64,000 bases of DNA from Rhodovarius crocodyli. Lineage in GTDB: Bacteria > Pseudomonadota > Alphaproteobacteria > Acetobacterales > Acetobacteraceae. Shown here piece by piece: positions 43,401 to 50,475 of the stretch. The translations under genes were made by a program, and so were the position numbers. Location of the stretch: assembly GCF_004005855.1 (NCBI RefSeq), contig NZ_SACL01000003.1, positions 550,277 through 614,276 of the forward strand. Direction: 5' to 3'. The number at the start of each line of letters is the position of its first letter. Position 1 is the stretch's first letter. The notes beneath the pieces were generated by a model. The model saw only the letters and a list, made by a program, of their open reading frames with translations. It was not told the DNA's origin and made no database searches.

Positions 43401-44598
43401 GGAAGTCGATATGCGGGTTGGGCTTCTCGAAGTTGATGCTGGGCGGCACCTGGCCGTGCCGCAGGATCAGCAGCGCCTTGGCCAGCCCCACCAGGCCGGA
43501 GGCGGCCTCGGTATGGCCGATATTGGTCTTGGCGGAGCCGATCAGCAGCGGCTTCTCGCCCGCCCGGCGGGCGGACAGCGCGGCGGCGATGGCATGCGCC
43601 TCGATCGGGTCGCCGGCGGCGGTGCCGGTGCCGTGCGCCTCGTAGTAGCGGATGCGGGCGGGGTCGACGCCGGAACGGTCCAGCAGCGAGGAGATCAGCG
43701 CCGATTGCGCCTTCTGGTTCGGCAGGGACAGGCCGATGGTGCGGCCGGCCGCGTTCACGTTGCTGGCCAGGATCACGCCATGCACCGTGTCGCCGTCGGC
43801 CAGCGCCCGGTCCAGCCGCTTCAGCACCACCACCACGCCGCCCTCGGCGCGGACATAGCCGTCCGCCCGCGAATCGAACGCATGGCAGCGCCCGGTGGGC
43901 GACAGCATGGAAGCCCGCGCGAAGCCGCCGAAGGGGAAGGGGCTGAGCAGCATGTTCACGCCGCCCACCACGGCGGCGGGGATGTTGCCGGCCGCCAGGG
44001 CCTCCGCCGCGTGATGCAGGGCCACCAGGGCCGAGGAGCAGGCCGTGTCGATGGTCATCGCCGGCCCGTGCAGGTCGAAGATGTTGGTGACGCGGTTGGC
44101 GATGATGGACAGCGCCGCGCCCGTCATCATGTAGCGGTCGGCGCTGGCGGCATCGAATTGCCGCAGGTCGCTGTGGTCGGTCGTGCTGGCGCCGATATAG
44201 ACGCCGAGATCCTGGCCCGCGACGCTGGCTTCCGGCCAGCCCGCATCCTCGAAGGCCTCACGCACCAGTTCCAGGATCAGGCGCTGCTGCGGGTCCGATT
44301 CAGCGGCCTCACGCGGGGAGAGGCCGAAGGCCGCGGCATCGAAATCATGCACCTCGCCCAGCGTGCCGGCGGCGAAGGTATAGCCGCGCCCGGGCTCTCC
44401 GCGCCGGGGGTGGTGCCAGAAGGGAATGCTGAAACGGTCGGCCGGCACGGTGGTGACGGCATCCCGCCCCTCGGCCAGCAATTGCCAGAAAGCCTGCGCG
44501 TCCGGCGCGCCCGGCAGACGGCAAGCGAGCCCGACAACCGCCACGGCATCGGCCGGGAGGGGGGCGCGGGGACCGCCAGGGGGGGAGCCTGAGGTCAT
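37444..44598 (-). CDS. type I polyketide synthase, single reducing module (KS-AT-DH-MT-ER-KR-ACP)
   Basis: 2384 residues from the ATG at 44598. KS: Cys187 (DTACSSA), EAHGTGT and NIGHTEAA. AT: Ser635 in MGHSVGEVAA, substrate loop YAFHSST, closer to malonyl-type HAFH than methylmalonyl YASH. DH: His939 in HKLAGDPVFP. A methyltransferase-like domain around 1290-1450 (VLEVGAGPGPLTRR) with doubtful activity. ER: HGGAGAVGLAALQV near 1812. KR: atypical nucleotide loop GGMQGFG near 2010, with FGSATVPVG and QAAYVAAN kept. ACP: Ser2311 (LGLDSLGG). No thioesterase. Layout resembles iterative WcbR-like or highly reducing PKS making a branched or saturated lipid chain. It lies 37 bases after a glycosyltransferase gene, suggesting a glycolipid or capsule lipid. 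Confidence 0.93.
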   Translation of the reverse strand: MTSGSPPGGPRAPLPADAVAVVGLACRLPGAPDAQAFWQLLAEGRDAVTTVPADRFSIPFWHHPRRGEPGRGYTFAAGTLGEVHDFDAAAFGLSPREAAESDPQQRLILELVREAFEDAGWPEASVAGQDLGVYIGASTTDHSDLRQFDAASADRYMMTGAALSIIANRVTNIFDLHGPAMTIDTACSSALVALHHAAEALAAGNIPAAVVGGVNMLLSPFPFGGFARASMLSPTGRCHAFDSRADGYVRAEGGVVVVLKRLDRALADGDTVHGVILASNVNAAGRTIGLSLPNQKAQSALISSLLDRSGVDPARIRYYEAHGTGTAAGDPIEAHAIAAALSARRAGEKPLLIGSAKTNIGHTEAASGLVGLAKALLILRHGQVPPSINFEKPNPHIDFRGLNMKVAARRPQPLPGREDAVLGVNSFGFGGTNAGVLVTRGPEAAKRAPAAARRGLPPLLLSARSEGALRGLAGLWAQRLDGASAPEAAGLIRAQLRHRDWLPQRLALRAATPAELSERLAGFAAQQTVPDIAQGSAPRGRGVAFVFSGNGAQWAGMAQAAMLRNAAFRAAVKEADRHLKPLLGWSVARAMAQGVDDAMVAATDHAQPLLFAAQVGIVAALAEQGIEPSLVMGHSVGEVAAAWASGMLTLPAACKLIVARSHHQHMTRGQGRMAALGAGAEQAAPVLDACSLPGEAPLEIAAINAPGAITVAGPPAALARLDAAAREHRWSYIPLGLDYAFHSSTMDPVRAGLLKDLRGLKGRKARLPFISTVTGELLAPEECTPAYWWRNLREPVRFSAALGQALDSQPALFLEIGPNPVLQSYLREGLRNAGSEAGFGVTLSKRDVAGDPFPQIADRATVQGADPRAAAHFDGPALRRGLPAAPLERVPTPVPRTAERLRYTDPRRDHRLLGFRQGADAREWIRHLDLTVEPWLADHKLAGDPVFPAAGMLEMALAAGAARHPDAPALEVSEFIIMRALPLEKDRLRELRSRLDDEGQFTLESRRRLSDEPWSLHARGRVAEVPRLPSAPEPLPAEASRVITTEHLVAAASYAGLDYGPAFRPVARLAIEAAERHARAEFDLPPEAPDDEPFLLHPVRLDGAMQGMIGLLEDGGIEAGHGFVPVRMTRLVVRRGTPAASADIRLTVRGERSASADLVLRDAARQPVAVLEGCWVQKLRLPHRADPGQDIFHLRMMPALPAASPLAETAPALDITSVFDTLAAEDEAAEQTETALLLEGYVAAAEDESGELPPRADIWRQVLLEQPALAHELAWLAAAAEGVGAWPSPESASFETLAGLLAEGASRLAQEWPAGRPLRVLEVGAGPGPLTRRLGAALAATGRRVILHAAALPEGRPPQAPGEGVEFATSVWNPLGQEAAPLQADLVVGMLPSLRLHDAPGLLVALRQAVAPGGALLLAEALPGALWDFTLGRDSGWASPPGEDGWTEMLAEAGWQAAQVRRCVSSVLPAVLLAGHAAPALAARPPLPARRFMLLADAGAMPARAALAQAMQSRGIELLAGPAELGRAADIAPRAMQGAHLVVMLDPSLPDLAAALTATAHLAAAAQGSAAAMRLVTLGAEDGPATAAALAMARVLSNEMPSLKLRRIDMARDLPEGSGPRRLLAELLAENEPEAEVTLAQAGRLVPRLAQGLPPAPPAPGPRMLAVAHPGQLSSLHWVPMPEAPEPGPETVLVRVEAAGLNFRDVMWAQGLLPEETLLPGFAGPGLGIEMSGVVTAVPPGSPWKVGDAVFGFAPRAIAGRVQTRADALVRRPAHLPPAAAATVPVAFMTAVYALEEMARIEPDEVVLIHGGAGAVGLAALQVALNAGARVVATAGSPAKRAFLREAGAELVLDSRDPGFADALRAAGIAGVDIALNSLAGEAMERTLSLMKPFGRFIELGKRDYAENRRVALRPMRRNVSYFAVDVDELPRARPAVAARLLAGIAERLETGAFQPLPFAVKPAEEADAAFRALQASSHIGKLVIMPPPEAEGRAAVAWQPAGGVAVVVGGMQGFGHAAARWLRSQGAPRLALLSRRGEATPGAADALAALGEGARAFAVDATDGIALAATLAAIRAEMGPITTVVHAAAVFDDGTAAALDAARVARVMEAKLLVAEQLDALTAEDPVGLFLMFGSATVPVGSPGQAAYVAANAGLEALARRRQAMGRAALTVGWGPVLDTGVLAADATTAAGLARRLGAVALPAAQYLAALPAILDSGLPVAGVARIQWRQASGLLPVLKEPVFEAVIGGLPAEAEGEGADLADRVRGLPEAEALPVLRDAVRGELGRILRMPASSIAADAPLPGLGLDSLGGMELRTALERRMGMAVALSAVTEDLTADMLARRMLEALSKNPDEHALESRIAAYEPTAAANSEAPAKDAAE

Positions 44599-44635
44599 GG
44601 GCTGATTGTGCCGCCGCTGATAAGCATCTCTTTTC

Positions 44636-45970
44636 TCATCGCATGCCGGCGCTTTGCACCGCAACAGAAGCTGTTGTGTTGTCGGACGATCTTGTTGAAA
44701 TCCGTGCGACCGCTTGTTGCAGCGCATTGAAGTGCTGATCCCATCGCGGTTGTAAAAAACCCGCTATGCGTGCAATCTGTGCTTGGCGTGCAGGGCTGTC
44801 GGGCCTGGAATAGTCCAGGACGGCATCCCGCCAACCCACCCCGTCGAGGGGCGAGATGAACTCCGGCACGCCTTTTCCCACCTCTCGCAGCGACGGAATG
44901 TCGGCGCAGATGGCGGGCGTCCCGAGGCTCAAGGCCTCGATCAGCGGAATGCCGTAGCCTTCGGCGAAGCTTGGAAAAAGCAGGGCGCGGGCATGCCGCA
45001 GGGTGAAGGCGACATCGGCATCGGTCGCGTCCCGCCGCTCCTCCACCAGCCCCGGAAAGGCCGGAACGCGGTCCAGCAGACGGAAGACCGTCTCGTTCTG
45101 CCAGCCGCGCCGGCCCAGGATGACCAGGCGCGGCGCCTGCGGCCCCAGCCGCTCGGCCAGGTCGCGCCACAGGTTCAGCAGCAGCAGGTGGTTCTTGCGC
45201 GGTTCGATGGTGCCCAGCGTCACGAAGTACGGCCGTTCCGGCACCGGGCCATCGGGGATGCTGCGCAACGGCGGCAGGTCGAAGCCGAGCGGGGCTGCCA
45301 CGACCGGCGGCATCTCCCGGCCCAGCCCGCCGAAGTAGCCAAGGACATCCGCGCGCACCGCCTCGCAATCCGTCAGCACGGCATCGGCCAGCGCCGACAC
45401 ATTGGCCAGGCGCCGCACATGCAGCGCGATCTGTCTCGGTCGGGAATATTCCGGGTAAGTGATGGGTATCAGGTCATGGATGATCGGGATGAAGCGGGCG
45501 CCGCGCCGCTTCAGCGCCGCAATCGGCGCGCTTTCCGCCAGCGACTGATGGGCGACCACCAGCAGGGTCGCGCCGGGCATGCCCCGCAGCCGGCGATGCA
45601 GCGGCAGCACGCCCAGGCCGCTCATAAGCCAGGCCCGGGCGGCCAGGCCCAGCGCCTTCAGCGGGCGGGCGGCCGCTTCGCCCCGGGTCAAGGCCTCCCA
45701 CTGCGCGACCAGCGGCAGGGCCAGCCGGTCGGGCAGCAGGCTGAAAGGGCCCCAGGGCGAGCGGGCCACGAAACAGCGCTCCTGCTCCGGCATGGCCGCG
45801 CAATGGCGGGCATAGGCCAGTTCGACGCGGTCCAGCCCCGAGAGCGCGGCGCGCCCGGTCGAGGATATCAGCCTGGACAGGTCCAGCAGCGGTTGCAACG
45901 TGACGGGGCCTCCAGACGGGGTCGGCGACGGCATGACACGGTGCGCCGCAGCATGAATACCAGAAGCCAA
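44636..45970 (-). CDS. glycosyltransferase family 4 (GT-B) protein
   Basis: 444 residues. The C-terminal GT4 signature is clear: VTLGTIEPRKNHLLLLNLW, LVILGRRGW, SFAEGYGIPLIEALSLGTPAICADIPSLREV (the E-x7-E nucleotide-sugar site). The N-terminal lobe contains ISSTGRAALSGLDRVELAYARH, an acceptor-type segment, and IPIIHDLIPITYPEY, a mannosyltransferase-like stretch. The start may be 45970 or the ATG at 45934. It shares an operon with the downstream PKS, so it likely glycosylates the polyketide or a related lipid. Confidence 0.88.
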   Translation of the reverse strand: MASGIHAAAHRVMPSPTPSGGPVTLQPLLDLSRLISSTGRAALSGLDRVELAYARHCAAMPEQERCFVARSPWGPFSLLPDRLALPLVAQWEALTRGEAAARPLKALGLAARAWLMSGLGVLPLHRRLRGMPGATLLVVAHQSLAESAPIAALKRRGARFIPIIHDLIPITYPEYSRPRQIALHVRRLANVSALADAVLTDCEAVRADVLGYFGGLGREMPPVVAAPLGFDLPPLRSIPDGPVPERPYFVTLGTIEPRKNHLLLLNLWRDLAERLGPQAPRLVILGRRGWQNETVFRLLDRVPAFPGLVEERRDATDADVAFTLRHARALLFPSFAEGYGIPLIEALSLGTPAICADIPSLREVGKGVPEFISPLDGVGWRDAVLDYSRPDSPARQAQIARIAGFLQPRWDQHFNALQQAVARISTRSSDNTTASVAVQSAGMR

Positions 45971-46023
45971 CGCTTTTGCCGCCCGGTCGGCGGTCGAGAA
46001 AAATCAGTCATATGCCTTCTGAT

Positions 46024-46037
46024 GTCACGATCGTGAC
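46024..46037. promoter_or_regulatory. perfect 14-bp palindrome in divergent promoter
   Basis: GTCACGATCGTGAC, fully symmetric, in the 160-base gap between the glycosyltransferase-PKS operon and the thioesterase. A likely dimeric regulator site; the regulator is not in the window. Confidence 0.5.
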
Positions 46038-46129
46038 CGATAAAAGCGGCGGAATCAGGGCCTTTGCCGCCCTGGCTGGACGGGCGCCGGGGCGCCTGCT
46101 GAAATCCCGGGCCTGTGAGGGAGATCGAT

Positions 46130-46555
46130 ATGGCCATCTGGAAACGCCAGCCTGACATCGCGGAAGTCCACGCGCGCCAGAAGGATACGGTGAACGGGCT
46201 GCTCGGCCTGCGCATCACCGAGGTGGGCGATGACTGGCTGCGGGGCCAGATGCCGGTGGACGAACGCCATGTGCAGCCCTTCGGCATCCTGCATGGTGGC
46301 GTCTCGGTCGTGCTGGCGGAGACGCTGGGCTCGCTTGCCTCTCTCTTGTGCTGCGAGGATGACCAGACGGCCGTGGGGCTTGAGATCAACGCCAACCATC
46401 TGCTGCCGGTGCCCAAGGGCGACACCATCACCGGCGAGTGCCGCGCGGTGCGGGTCGGGCGCAATGTCCATGTCTGGAATATCGAGATCAGGCGCGGAGA
46501 CGGCCGGCTTTCCTGCGTCTCGCGCCTGACGACCGCGATCGTGGCCCGGAAATAA
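46130..46555 (+). CDS. PaaI-family hotdog-fold thioesterase
   Basis: 141 residues. HVQPFGILHGGVSVVLAETLGSLAS holds the HGG and catalytic Glu/Asp region of PaaI/YdiI enzymes; EINANHLLPVPKGDTITGECRAV and a C-terminal VSRLTTAIV complete the hotdog fold. It hydrolyses acyl-CoA or aryl-acyl-CoA. GGGAG lies just before the ATG at 46130. It is divergent from the GT-PKS operon, which lacks its own thioesterase; a release or editing role is possible, but YdiI-type menaquinone/1,4-DHNA-CoA activity cannot be excluded. Confidence 0.87.
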   Translation: MAIWKRQPDIAEVHARQKDTVNGLLGLRITEVGDDWLRGQMPVDERHVQPFGILHGGVSVVLAETLGSLASLLCCEDDQTAVGLEINANHLLPVPKGDTITGECRAVRVGRNVHVWNIEIRRGDGRLSCVSRLTTAIVARK

Positions 46556-46751
46556 ATGTGAGGGCAGCTATGTCGTTGCGATATTGCGCTGCAAAATCAC
46601 AAGCTTGTGGGGTGGCCGCGGCATAAATACGCCCGTTGTTGGCGCAGCTTTAGGCGGGTTGCCGGTGTTATCGGCGCCGCCCGGTTTCCCGGCGCAATCC
46701 ATACTTGTTCTGCGGGATGGCGGGACCACCGGCGATGGTAACTTGTCGGAC

Positions 46752-47456
46752 ATGCACAAGTTCACCATCCCGCCCGATGTCTCCCAACGGGTCGCGGCGC
46801 GTTGCGGCACCCCGCACCCCTTCGCCACGCTGAAGGGGCCACGAACCGCGCTGCTGGTGGTCGATATGCAGAATGCCTTCATGGATGTGGGCGTGGGCCA
46901 TGCGGTGTGCCCCAACGCACCTTTCGTGGTGCCGGCCATCAACCGGCTGGCGACCGCCACGCGGGCCGCCGGCGGCAGCGTGTTCTGGATCCTGAACACG
47001 CATGACGAGGCCTGCGACACCGAATGGTCCGTGATGCAGGACATGGTCACCCCCGCCGCCCGCACGAAGCGCAACACCGCGCTGATGCGCGGCAGCAAGG
47101 GCCATCACCTGTGGCCGCACATGCAGGTGCGCGACGGCGATGAGATCGTGGAGAAATACCGCTTCAGCGCGCTGATCCCCGGTGGCGGGCCGCTGCTGGA
47201 GAAGCTGCGGGCACGCGGCATCGACACCGTGCTGGTCACCGGCACCATGACCAATGTGTGCTGCGAGAGCACGGCGCGCGACGCCATGATGATGAACTTC
47301 CGCACCATTATGGTCAGCGACGGCTGCGCCGCCATGAATGATGCCGAGCACGCCGCCAGCCTGATCAATTTCCACCTGTTCTTCGGCGATGTGCTGACGG
47401 TCGAGCAGATCGAGGAGGCCTATGCCCGTTCCCGCCTGCTCGATCCGGTGGAATAA
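46752..47456 (+). CDS. isochorismatase-like cysteine hydrolase
   Basis: 234 residues from the ATG at 46752. Catalytic set: Asp in LLVVDMQNAFMD, Lys in EIVEKYRFSA, Cys in TGTMTNVCCESTARDA. The group includes N-carbamoylsarcosine amidase, ureidoacrylate (RutB) and biuret-type amidohydrolases; HLWPHMQVRDGDE is typical. Followed after 30 bases by the asparaginase-like gene, with which it forms an amide-degradation pair. Confidence 0.88.
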   Translation: MHKFTIPPDVSQRVAARCGTPHPFATLKGPRTALLVVDMQNAFMDVGVGHAVCPNAPFVVPAINRLATATRAAGGSVFWILNTHDEACDTEWSVMQDMVTPAARTKRNTALMRGSKGHHLWPHMQVRDGDEIVEKYRFSALIPGGGPLLEKLRARGIDTVLVTGTMTNVCCESTARDAMMMNFRTIMVSDGCAAMNDAEHAASLINFHLFFGDVLTVEQIEEAYARSRLLDPVE

Positions 47457-47486
47457 TTTGTCGAACCACCCTGCGGAGACGTCGCG

Positions 47487-48488
47487 TTGAGCAAGCCCAA
47501 GGTCCTGTTTATCGGCACGGGGGGCACCATCAGCGCGCTCTCCTCCATCGGCCCCTTCGACATCATGGACTATGCCTCCAAGGGGCGGTTCATGCAGGCG
47601 GACGAGATCCTGGCCCATTGGCCCCAGGTGCATGAGAAGGCGGAGGTGGTGCCGATCCGCTTCCGCAATGTCGCCAGCACCGCCATCGGGCCGGTCGAAT
47701 GGCTGGAACTGCTGGAACTGGCCCATAAATCCTATGCCGAGCACCCGGACGCCGCCGGCATCGTCGTTGGCCACGGCACCGCGACGCTGGAGGAGACGGC
47801 CTATTTCCTCTCTCTGACGCATAAGCTGCCGGTGCCGATCGTGGTGGTGGGCGCGCAGCGCCCCTCCAGCGGCCTGTCCACCGATGCGGGCATGAACCTG
47901 GCCAATGCCATCCGGGTCGCGGCCGACCCCGGCGCGCGGGGCCTCGGCGCGCTCGTGCTGCTGAACGATGAGGTGAACGCCGCGCGTGAGGTCACCAAGA
48001 CCAGCACCAGCCGCATGCAGACCTTCCGCAGCCCCGATTTCGGCTGCCTGGGCCATGCCGACGGCGACACGATCGCCTGGTACCGCAAGCCGCTGCGCAA
48101 GCTGGCGCCCGAAACCGAGTTCGATCTGAAGGGCCTGACGGACCTGCCGCGCGTCGATGTCATGTACAGCTATGCCGGCAGCGACGGCGCGGCGGCGGCC
48201 GCCTATGCCGCGGCCGGCGCCAAGGGAATCGTGATCGCGGGCTTCGCCCCCGGCTTCATGAGCCCCGGCGAGGCCGATGCCCTGGCCGCGGTGGCGGCGA
48301 AGGGCGTGGTGGTGGTCTGTGCCAGCCGCGCGGGCTCCGGCCGCGTGTTCGGCACCGAGCGCAAGCGCGAACTGGGCTTCCTGGATGCCGATAACCTGAC
48401 GGTGCAGAAGGCCCGCATCCTGCTCTCCCTCGCGCTGACGCGGACCAGCGACAAGGCCGAGATCGCAAGGATGTTTGCGGAGTATTGA
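47487..48488 (+). CDS. L-asparaginase-like protein with altered active site
   Basis: 333 residues; start TTG at 47487 with GGAG 8 bases upstream. Type-II asparaginase fold: nucleophile Thr11 in GTGGTIS, second motif GHGTATLEETAYF, GAQRPSSGLSTDAGMN, and Lys171 in EVTKTST. The second motif normally reads HGTDTxEET; here the catalytic/substrate-binding Asp is Ala99 (codon gcg). Thr98 and Lys171 are kept. Loss of this Asp should greatly change amino-acid binding, so the substrate is probably not asparagine. Neighbours are an isochorismatase-type amidase and a Bug receptor. Confidence 0.85.
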   Translation: MSKPKVLFIGTGGTISALSSIGPFDIMDYASKGRFMQADEILAHWPQVHEKAEVVPIRFRNVASTAIGPVEWLELLELAHKSYAEHPDAAGIVVGHGTATLEETAYFLSLTHKLPVPIVVVGAQRPSSGLSTDAGMNLANAIRVAADPGARGLGALVLLNDEVNAAREVTKTSTSRMQTFRSPDFGCLGHADGDTIAWYRKPLRKLAPETEFDLKGLTDLPRVDVMYSYAGSDGAAAAAYAAAGAKGIVIAGFAPGFMSPGEADALAAVAAKGVVVVCASRAGSGRVFGTERKRELGFLDADNLTVQKARILLSLALTRTSDKAEIARMFAEY

Positions 48489-48496
48489 ACGCATCT

Positions 48497-48534
48497 GCAT
48501 GATGATCTCCACGTCCAAGGAGAATCATCATGCA
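48497..48534 (+). promoter_or_regulatory. hairpin enclosing ribosome site and start codon of Bug receptor
   Basis: TGCATGATGAT (48497-48507) and ATCATCATGCA (48524-48534) are perfect 11-base complements around a 16-base loop. The loop holds the Shine-Dalgarno AAGGAG (48517-48522) and the 3' arm holds the ATG at 48530. Folding would hide the start codon, so temperature- or protein-controlled translation is possible. Confidence 0.6.
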
Positions 48535-49495
48535 TCGTCGCCTGTTCGCGGGCGCGCTAGGCGCGTCCGTGCTCGCTGCCCCGGTCGTCCGGGCCCAGGT
48601 ATTCGACCGCCCCATCCGGCTCATCGTTCCCTTCGCGCCGGGCGGCACCAGCGACATCCTGGCCCGCATCCTGGGCCCCTCCGTGGGGCGGCAGATCGGC
48701 CAGAACGTGGTGGTGGAGAACCGCGCGGGCGCCGCCGGCAATGTGGGGGCGGATTTCGTCGCCAAATCCGCGCCCGACGGCAGCACCGTGCTGCTGATCG
48801 ACACCGGGGCGCTGGCCACCGCGCCCAGCCTGTATCAGCGCCTTTCCTTCGACCCCGCCAATGACCTGGCCCCGGTCAACCTGCTGATCTACGCGCCCTA
48901 TCTGCTGGCGGTTCATCCCTCGGTTTCCGCCAATACCCCGCAGGAGCTGGCGGCGCTGGCCAAGGCGCGGCCGCAGGCGCTGAACGTGGCCAATTCGGGC
49001 GTGGGCGGCGCCACGCATCTCACCTCCCTGGTGCTGGCGCAGCATTGGGGGGCGGAGCTGACGCAGGTGCCCTATCGCGGCGGTGCCGCCGCGCTGACGG
49101 CGGTGTCGGCCGGCGAATCGCAGATGCTGGTGAACGGCGCCACCGCGACCAGCCCCTTCGTGCGCGACGGGCGGCTGAAGGGCATCGCGGTGACCGGGGC
49201 GCGGCGCTTCGCCGATTTCCCGAACCTGCCCACCTTCGCCGAGCTGGGCTGGCCCGGCGCCGAGGCCGGCACCTTCCAGGGCGTGCTGGTGCGCGCCGGC
49301 ACGCCTGCCGTTCTTGTGAACAAGCTGGACGAGGCATTCCGCAACGCGATGGCCGAGCCCGACAATGCCCGTCGCCTCGCGGATATCGGCGCGGAAACCC
49401 AGTCGCTCGGCCCCGACGCCTTCCGTTCCTGGATGGTGCGGGAAACGGAACAATGGGGCCGCGTCGTCCGCGCCAACAACATCAGGCTGGATTGA
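48530..49495 (+). CDS. Bug-family tripartite tricarboxylate transporter substrate-binding protein
   Basis: 321 residues. Export signal MHRRLFAGALGASVLAAPVVRAQ. Bug blocks IRLIVPFAPGGTSDILARIL, VVVENRAGAAGNVGADFVAK, VANSGVGGATHL, QVPYRGGAAALTAV and FPNLPTFAELGW. No TctAB beside it. It lies 41 bases after the asparaginase-like gene and may capture that enzyme's substrate. Its start is inside a strong hairpin. Confidence 0.92.
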   Translation: MHRRLFAGALGASVLAAPVVRAQVFDRPIRLIVPFAPGGTSDILARILGPSVGRQIGQNVVVENRAGAAGNVGADFVAKSAPDGSTVLLIDTGALATAPSLYQRLSFDPANDLAPVNLLIYAPYLLAVHPSVSANTPQELAALAKARPQALNVANSGVGGATHLTSLVLAQHWGAELTQVPYRGGAAALTAVSAGESQMLVNGATATSPFVRDGRLKGIAVTGARRFADFPNLPTFAELGWPGAEAGTFQGVLVRAGTPAVLVNKLDEAFRNAMAEPDNARRLADIGAETQSLGPDAFRSWMVRETEQWGRVVRANNIRLD

Positions 49496-49523
49496 TCCGC
49501 CGCTTCGGGCGCAGCATGCGGGC

Positions 49524-50246
49524 ATGAAGCGCTTCCTCATGCTGTTCCTGATGTTGCCCGGGCTGGCCCTGGCCCAGCCCGCCACGCGCTGGCACGCGGT
49601 GCTGGTGGCGGGCGACCCCAGCCTGGAAGTGTGGGACGCGGCGGTGGAATCCATGGCCAGCGCCCTGGAGCGCGGCGGCCAGATGGCCAGCATCCGCCGC
49701 TTCTCCGCCCGGCGCGACCGCCTGCAGAACGGTGCCGAGCCGGCGACGCCCGAGGGCGTGCTGCGCGCGATCGCTGAGATGCGCCCCGGCCCCGGCGAGG
49801 CCTGCCTCGTGTTCCTGACCATGCATGGCGCGCCCAACCAGGGGCTGGTGTTTCCCCTGGCGCGGCAGGCCATGGGGCCCGGGCCGCTGGATGCGGCCCT
49901 CTCTCGCGGATGCGGCCAGGCGCCGACCTTCGTGATCGCCTCTGCCTGCTATAGCGGCGGCTTCGCGCAGCCGCCCATGGCCCGGCCCAACCGCGTGGTG
50001 CTGACGGCCGCCCGGCCCGATCGTTCGAGCTTCGGCTGCTCCACCCAGTTCAGCCTGACGGTGTTCGACCGCTGCGTGATCTCGGCGCTGCTGATCGGGC
50101 AGGGGGGCGCGCCCGGCGTGGCGCGCACCGCCCAGGATTGCGTGGCCGCCGAGGAGCGGCGGGAGAACATGACCCCGCCCAGCGAGCCCCAGGCCTATAT
50201 CGGCCCGGAGGTGGTCGCGCTGGTGCCGCGCCTGCGAAAGGGCTGA
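49524..50246 (+). CDS. exported C13-family (legumain-like) cysteine peptidase
   Basis: 240 residues. Signal peptide MKRFLMLFLMLPGLALAQ. The C13/caspase-like dyad is visible: His in CLVFLTMHGAPNQGLVF and Cys in FVIASACYSGGFAQ. ARPDRSSFGCSTQFSLTVF follows as in bacterial C13 members. Substrate unknown; likely periplasmic. It ends three bases before the facing 25-residue gene. Confidence 0.82.
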   Translation: MKRFLMLFLMLPGLALAQPATRWHAVLVAGDPSLEVWDAAVESMASALERGGQMASIRRFSARRDRLQNGAEPATPEGVLRAIAEMRPGPGEACLVFLTMHGAPNQGLVFPLARQAMGPGPLDAALSRGCGQAPTFVIASACYSGGFAQPPMARPNRVVLTAARPDRSSFGCSTQFSLTVFDRCVISALLIGQGGAPGVARTAQDCVAAEERRENMTPPSEPQAYIGPEVVALVPRLRKG

Positions 50247-50249
50247 ACG

Positions 50250-50327
50250 TCAGACGACGTTGAACAGGTACAGCAGGATGATGATGGGGATGGGGATACC
50301 CAGCAGCCACAGCAGAACGCCACGCAT
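50250..50327 (-). CDS. 25-residue membrane peptide
   Basis: Translates to one hydrophobic helix, beginning MRGVLLWLLGIPIPIIILL and ending LFNVV. AGGAGG (complement of 50335-50340) lies 7 bases before the ATG, an excellent site in a genome where many real genes have weaker ones. The length fits a single transmembrane span. Its stop is three bases from the C13 peptidase stop. Small WLLGIPIPIII-type peptides occur widely in alphaproteobacteria without a known role. Coding status rests on the ribosome site, the helix and the exact fit between genes. Confidence 0.6.
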   Translation of the reverse strand: MRGVLLWLLGIPIPIIILLYLFNVV

Positions 50328-50475
50328 TGAATTGCCTCCTCGACAGATGATGTGAGGCAAACGCCCGAACCGGTTCCGGGATGATCCGGACATGAAAAAA
50401 TCATGAGGCGCCAGGCAGTAGCGGCTGGCTTATCCGGCGGATTATCCTGCCCGCACTGACAGGGAGGAAAATCCA

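Noticed and set aside
40171..44592. A 1473-residue plus-strand open frame opposite the PKS gene
   Set aside because: It is an antisense shadow caused by high GC: composition is rich in Gln/Gly/Ala/His/Arg with no domain, and the minus strand holds a complete PKS with all catalytic motifs.
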